Positions 61,930 through 64,000 of a DNA stretch of 64,000 bases are shown piece after piece. The translations under genes and the position numbers were made by a program. A model generated the notes under the pieces. That model saw only the letters and a program-made list of their open reading frames with translations, was not told the DNA's origin and did not search any database. The stretch lies in contig NZ_NEQV01000002.1 in NCBI RefSeq assembly GCF_002799245.1, positions 1,054,001 through 1,118,000 of the forward strand, in the 5' to 3' direction. This DNA is from Stenotrophomonas maltophilia (lineage in GTDB: Bacteria > Pseudomonadota > Gammaproteobacteria > Xanthomonadales > Xanthomonadaceae). Positions within the stretch are counted from its first letter, which is position 1. Each line of letters opens with the position of its first letter.

Positions 61930-62017
61930 GGGGTCAGCGCCCTCTGCTTTGCAGAGGGATCCGACCCCAACCACGCCGGGGGTCGGATCCCGGCGCGCAG
62001 CGGCGGGCTCCGACCCC
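61930..62017. repeat. GGGGTCAG...CCGACCCC palindromes (locus 3 of 3)
   Basis: GGGGTCAGCGCCCTCTGC and its partner to 61968, then a second hairpin from GGGGTCGGATCC (61979) to CGACCCC (62017). Both share the GGATCCGACCCC core with the loci at 38783 and 44579. Confidence 0.82.
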
Positions 62018-62137
62018 GGCCGCCCGATCTGCGATAATGTCCCGCTCGGGCACCGCAATGGCGCCCGTCGCAGGCAGTGCGACACCCCCACGCCAGTCTG
62101 GCCAGGCGCCGGCGGATATCCCCCGTTTCTCCACGGC

Positions 62138-62146
62138 TTATCCACA
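62138..62146 (+). promoter_or_regulatory. Perfect DnaA box upstream of dnaB
   Basis: TTATCCACA, the exact DnaA-box consensus, lies 73 nt before the dnaB start. A GATAAT (62033-62038) is a possible -10 further upstream. Confidence 0.6.
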
Positions 62147-62219
62147 GGCTTGTCCATGGTCGCCGGGGTCGGCGCATGCCTACACTCGTCTGGCCCACTT
62201 TTGCAGGAAACACCGCAGC

Positions 62220-63650
62220 ATGTCCGCTCGTCCCGGCTTCCGTTCCAACCGCAGAGAGCGCGGTGATGGCTTCGATCGCGATCGCGACGAGTCGCGCATC
62301 GACCAGTTGCGGGTACCGCCACATTCGGTGGAAGCCGAGCAGGCGGTGCTGGGTGGCCTGATGCTGGCACCCGAGGCGTATGACCGGGTCAACGACCAGC
62401 TGACTGAAGGCGACTTCTATCGTCGCGATCACCAGATGATCTACCGTGCGATCCGCGAGCTGTCCGAGCGCGAACGGCCGTTCGATGCGGTGACCCTGGG
62501 CGAGTGGTTTGAATCGCAGGGCAAGATGGAACTGGTGGGCGACGGCGCCTACCTGATCGAACTGGCCAGTACCACGCCGTCGGCCGCCAACATCGTGGCC
62601 TACGCCGAGATCGTGCGCGACAAGGCGGTGCTGCGGCAGCTGATCCAGGTCGGCACCGACATCGTCAACGACGGTTTCCAGCCCGAGGGGCGTGACAGCA
62701 GCGAGCTGCTGGCGTCGGCGGAAAAGAGCGTGTTCGCCATCGCCGAACAGGGCGCGCGTGGCCGTACCGATTTCGTGGCCATGCCCGGTGCACTGAAGGA
62801 TGCCTTCGAGGAGCTGCGCAACCGCTTCGAGAACGGCGGCAACATCACCGGCCTGCCGACCGGTTACAACGATTTCGATGCGATGACCGCCGGCCTGCAG
62901 CCGACCGACCTGATCATCCTCGCGGCGCGCCCGGCGATGGGCAAGACCACCTTCGCGCTGAACATCGCCGAGTACGCGGCGATCAAGTCGAAGAAGGGCG
63001 TGGCGGTGTTCTCGATGGAAATGTCGGCATCGCAGCTGGCGATGCGCCTGATTTCCTCCAATGGCCGCATCAACGCGCAGCGCCTGCGTACCGGCCAGCT
63101 GGAAGACGAGGACTGGAGCCGCGTCACCAGCGCGATCAAGATGCTGAAGGAAACCAAGATCTTCATCGACGATACGCCGGGCGTGTCGCCGGAAGTGCTG
63201 CGCTCCAAGTGCCGCCGCCTCAAGCGCGAGCATGATCTCGGCCTGATCGTGATCGACTACCTGCAGCTGATGAGCGTGCCGGGCAACAGTGAAAACCGGG
63301 CAACCGAGATCTCGGAAATCTCGCGTTCGCTGAAGGGACTGGCCAAGGAACTGAACGTGCCGGTGATCGCGCTGTCCCAGCTCAACCGCTCGCTGGAAAC
63401 GCGTACCGACAAGCGCCCGGTGATGGCCGATCTGCGCGAGTCGGGCGCAATCGAGCAGGACGCGGACATGATCGTGTTCATCTACCGCGACGACTACTAC
63501 AACAAGGAAAATTCGCCGGACAAGGGCCTGGCCGAGATCATCATCGGCAAGCACCGTGGTGGCCCGACCGGTTCGTGCAAGCTGAAGTTCTTCGGCGAAT
63601 ACACCCGCTTCGACAACCTGGCCCACGATTCGGTCGGTTCGTTCGAATAA
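62220..63650 (+). CDS. dnaB: Replicative DNA helicase DnaB
   Basis: A 476-residue DnaB. N-terminal domain begins RVPPHSVEAEQAVLGGLML; the RecA-like motor has Walker A ARPAMGKTTFALN (about 235-247), Walker B DLGLIVIDYLQLM and the arginine-finger region ESGAIEQDADMIVF. It unwinds DNA at the replication fork as a hexamer. The start MSARPGFRSNRRER is at 62220, with AGGA 11 nt upstream; a longer in-frame start at 62037 is unsupported. Confidence 0.96.
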   Translation: MSARPGFRSNRRERGDGFDRDRDESRIDQLRVPPHSVEAEQAVLGGLMLAPEAYDRVNDQLTEGDFYRRDHQMIYRAIRELSERERPFDAVTLGEWFESQGKMELVGDGAYLIELASTTPSAANIVAYAEIVRDKAVLRQLIQVGTDIVNDGFQPEGRDSSELLASAEKSVFAIAEQGARGRTDFVAMPGALKDAFEELRNRFENGGNITGLPTGYNDFDAMTAGLQPTDLIILAARPAMGKTTFALNIAEYAAIKSKKGVAVFSMEMSASQLAMRLISSNGRINAQRLRTGQLEDEDWSRVTSAIKMLKETKIFIDDTPGVSPEVLRSKCRRLKREHDLGLIVIDYLQLMSVPGNSENRATEISEISRSLKGLAKELNVPVIALSQLNRSLETRTDKRPVMADLRESGAIEQDADMIVFIYRDDYYNKENSPDKGLAEIIIGKHRGGPTGSCKLKFFGEYTRFDNLAHDSVGSFE

Positions 63651-63671
63651 CGGGTGTTTCCCTTGCTCCGT

Positions 63672-63696
63672 GTAGAGCCGGGCCCACGCCCGGCTC
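63672..63696. repeat. SMAG/REP element
   Basis: GTAGAGCCGGGCCCACGCCC then GGCTC, a single GTAG-headed hairpin after dnaB. It may act as a transcript-ending hairpin (TTTC follows). Confidence 0.8.
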
Positions 63697-63854
63697 TTTC
63701 GACTGGGCCAGGTTCCGGCTCCAGCACCATTCGGAACGCCAAAATTCCGTATGTGGCGTGTAAATGACATGTAACGCGACGCTTCTACGATTCCGCCGCT
63801 GCTGCCCTTCGACGCCGCCCTTCGGCGTCCAGCGTGCCCAAGGAATCCGCCTCC

Positions 63855-64000
63855 ATGCCGTCCCACGCTCCGCTTCGCCGCAATCTGTTGGCCCTGCTGG
63901 TCTGTGCTTCGCTGCCGTCGCTGGCTGCCGCTGAAACCGCCCCCGCCACCGACGCGCAGTCGGCCACCACCCTCGATTCGATCTCGGTGATCGGCCGCGG
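63855..64000 (+). CDS. TonB-dependent receptor, N-terminal fragment
   Basis: The frame opens with MPSHAPLRRNLLALLVCASL at 63855 and runs off the window after 48 codons. A signal peptide (cleavage near LAAA) is followed by the TonB-box-like TTLDSISVIGRG, so it is the start of an outer-membrane receptor. AAGGA lies 10 nt upstream. Substrate cannot be judged from this part. Confidence 0.72.
   Translation, partial: MPSHAPLRRNLLALLVCASLPSLAAAETAPATDAQSATTLDSISVIGR

Overview
The window is 64 kb of high-GC Gammaproteobacterial chromosome and looks like Stenotrophomonas (S. maltophilia complex, Xanthomonadaceae). The evidence is gene content (xanthomonad-type TonB-dependent receptors, scpA-scpB-rluB, rne/rluC, a Dcp with a signal peptide, fused class I fumarase) and many short palindromes starting with GTAG. 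These fit the SMAG family of REP elements described in S. maltophilia. Most genes are chromosomal housekeeping or envelope functions. I see no rRNA, tRNA, CRISPR array, transposase or prophage.

Layout. 1-1 kb: 3' part of a cytochrome c maturation unit (ccmA, partial ccmB). 1.2-3.7 kb: a keto-acid aminotransferase with an omega-amidase, then a small exported protein. 3.9-7.3 kb: scpA-scpB-rluB, tightly coupled. 7.7-8.2 kb: YciI-BolA pair. 8.3-21.5 kb: the main accessory block, a glycan-utilisation locus made of a LacI-type repressor, an Oar-like TonB receptor, a GH144-type endo-glucanase lipoprotein, an ABC importer (binding lipoprotein and two permeases, no ATPase), a 1055-residue exported protein with an apparent (alpha/alpha)-barrel glycosidase domain, and an exported endonuclease/exonuclease/phosphatase-family (EEP) enzyme. 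LacI-type 14-bp operators lie before the repressor, the receptor (weaker) and the glycosidase operon. GH144 members act on beta-1,2-glucan, so the locus may scavenge beta-1,2-glucans such as periplasmic or cyclic glucans of other bacteria; this is inference.

21.7-33.6 kb: rne and divergent rluC, zupT, phhB with a TonB-like lipoprotein, nfuA, a long repetitive single-pass membrane protein, a secreted barnase-like RNase with its barstar, Mn-type superoxide dismutase, and an EEP-family protein whose active site has decayed. 33.8-44.5 kb: POT peptide transporter, rhomboid protease, small hypothetical proteins, cyclopropane fatty acid synthase, oligopeptidase Dcp, glutathione-peroxidase-like enzyme, ferredoxin-NADP reductase behind a Fur-box-like palindrome, and an ABC exporter. 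44.6-46.0 kb: an ECF41-type sigma factor with its usual AhpD-like partner and a matching ECF41 promoter. 46.1-56.2 kb: fumarase, small lipoproteins, GST, ArsC, PldA, DUF456, a cold-shock protein, a cytochrome c'-like protein, TcdA, TatD, glycine-zipper proteins and GNAT. 56.3-64 kb: GST, a single-chain E1 (alpha+beta) thiamine-diphosphate dehydrogenase beside an AsnB-type synthetase, an FMN reductase, dnaB behind a perfect DnaA box, and the start of another TonB receptor.

Three families of intergenic palindromes run through the window: SMAG/GTAG REPs (ten loci), a near-identical ~31-bp-stem hairpin in three copies, and a GGGGTCAG...CCGACCCC hairpin at three loci. Many genes overlap by ATGA or TGATG, which implies translational coupling.
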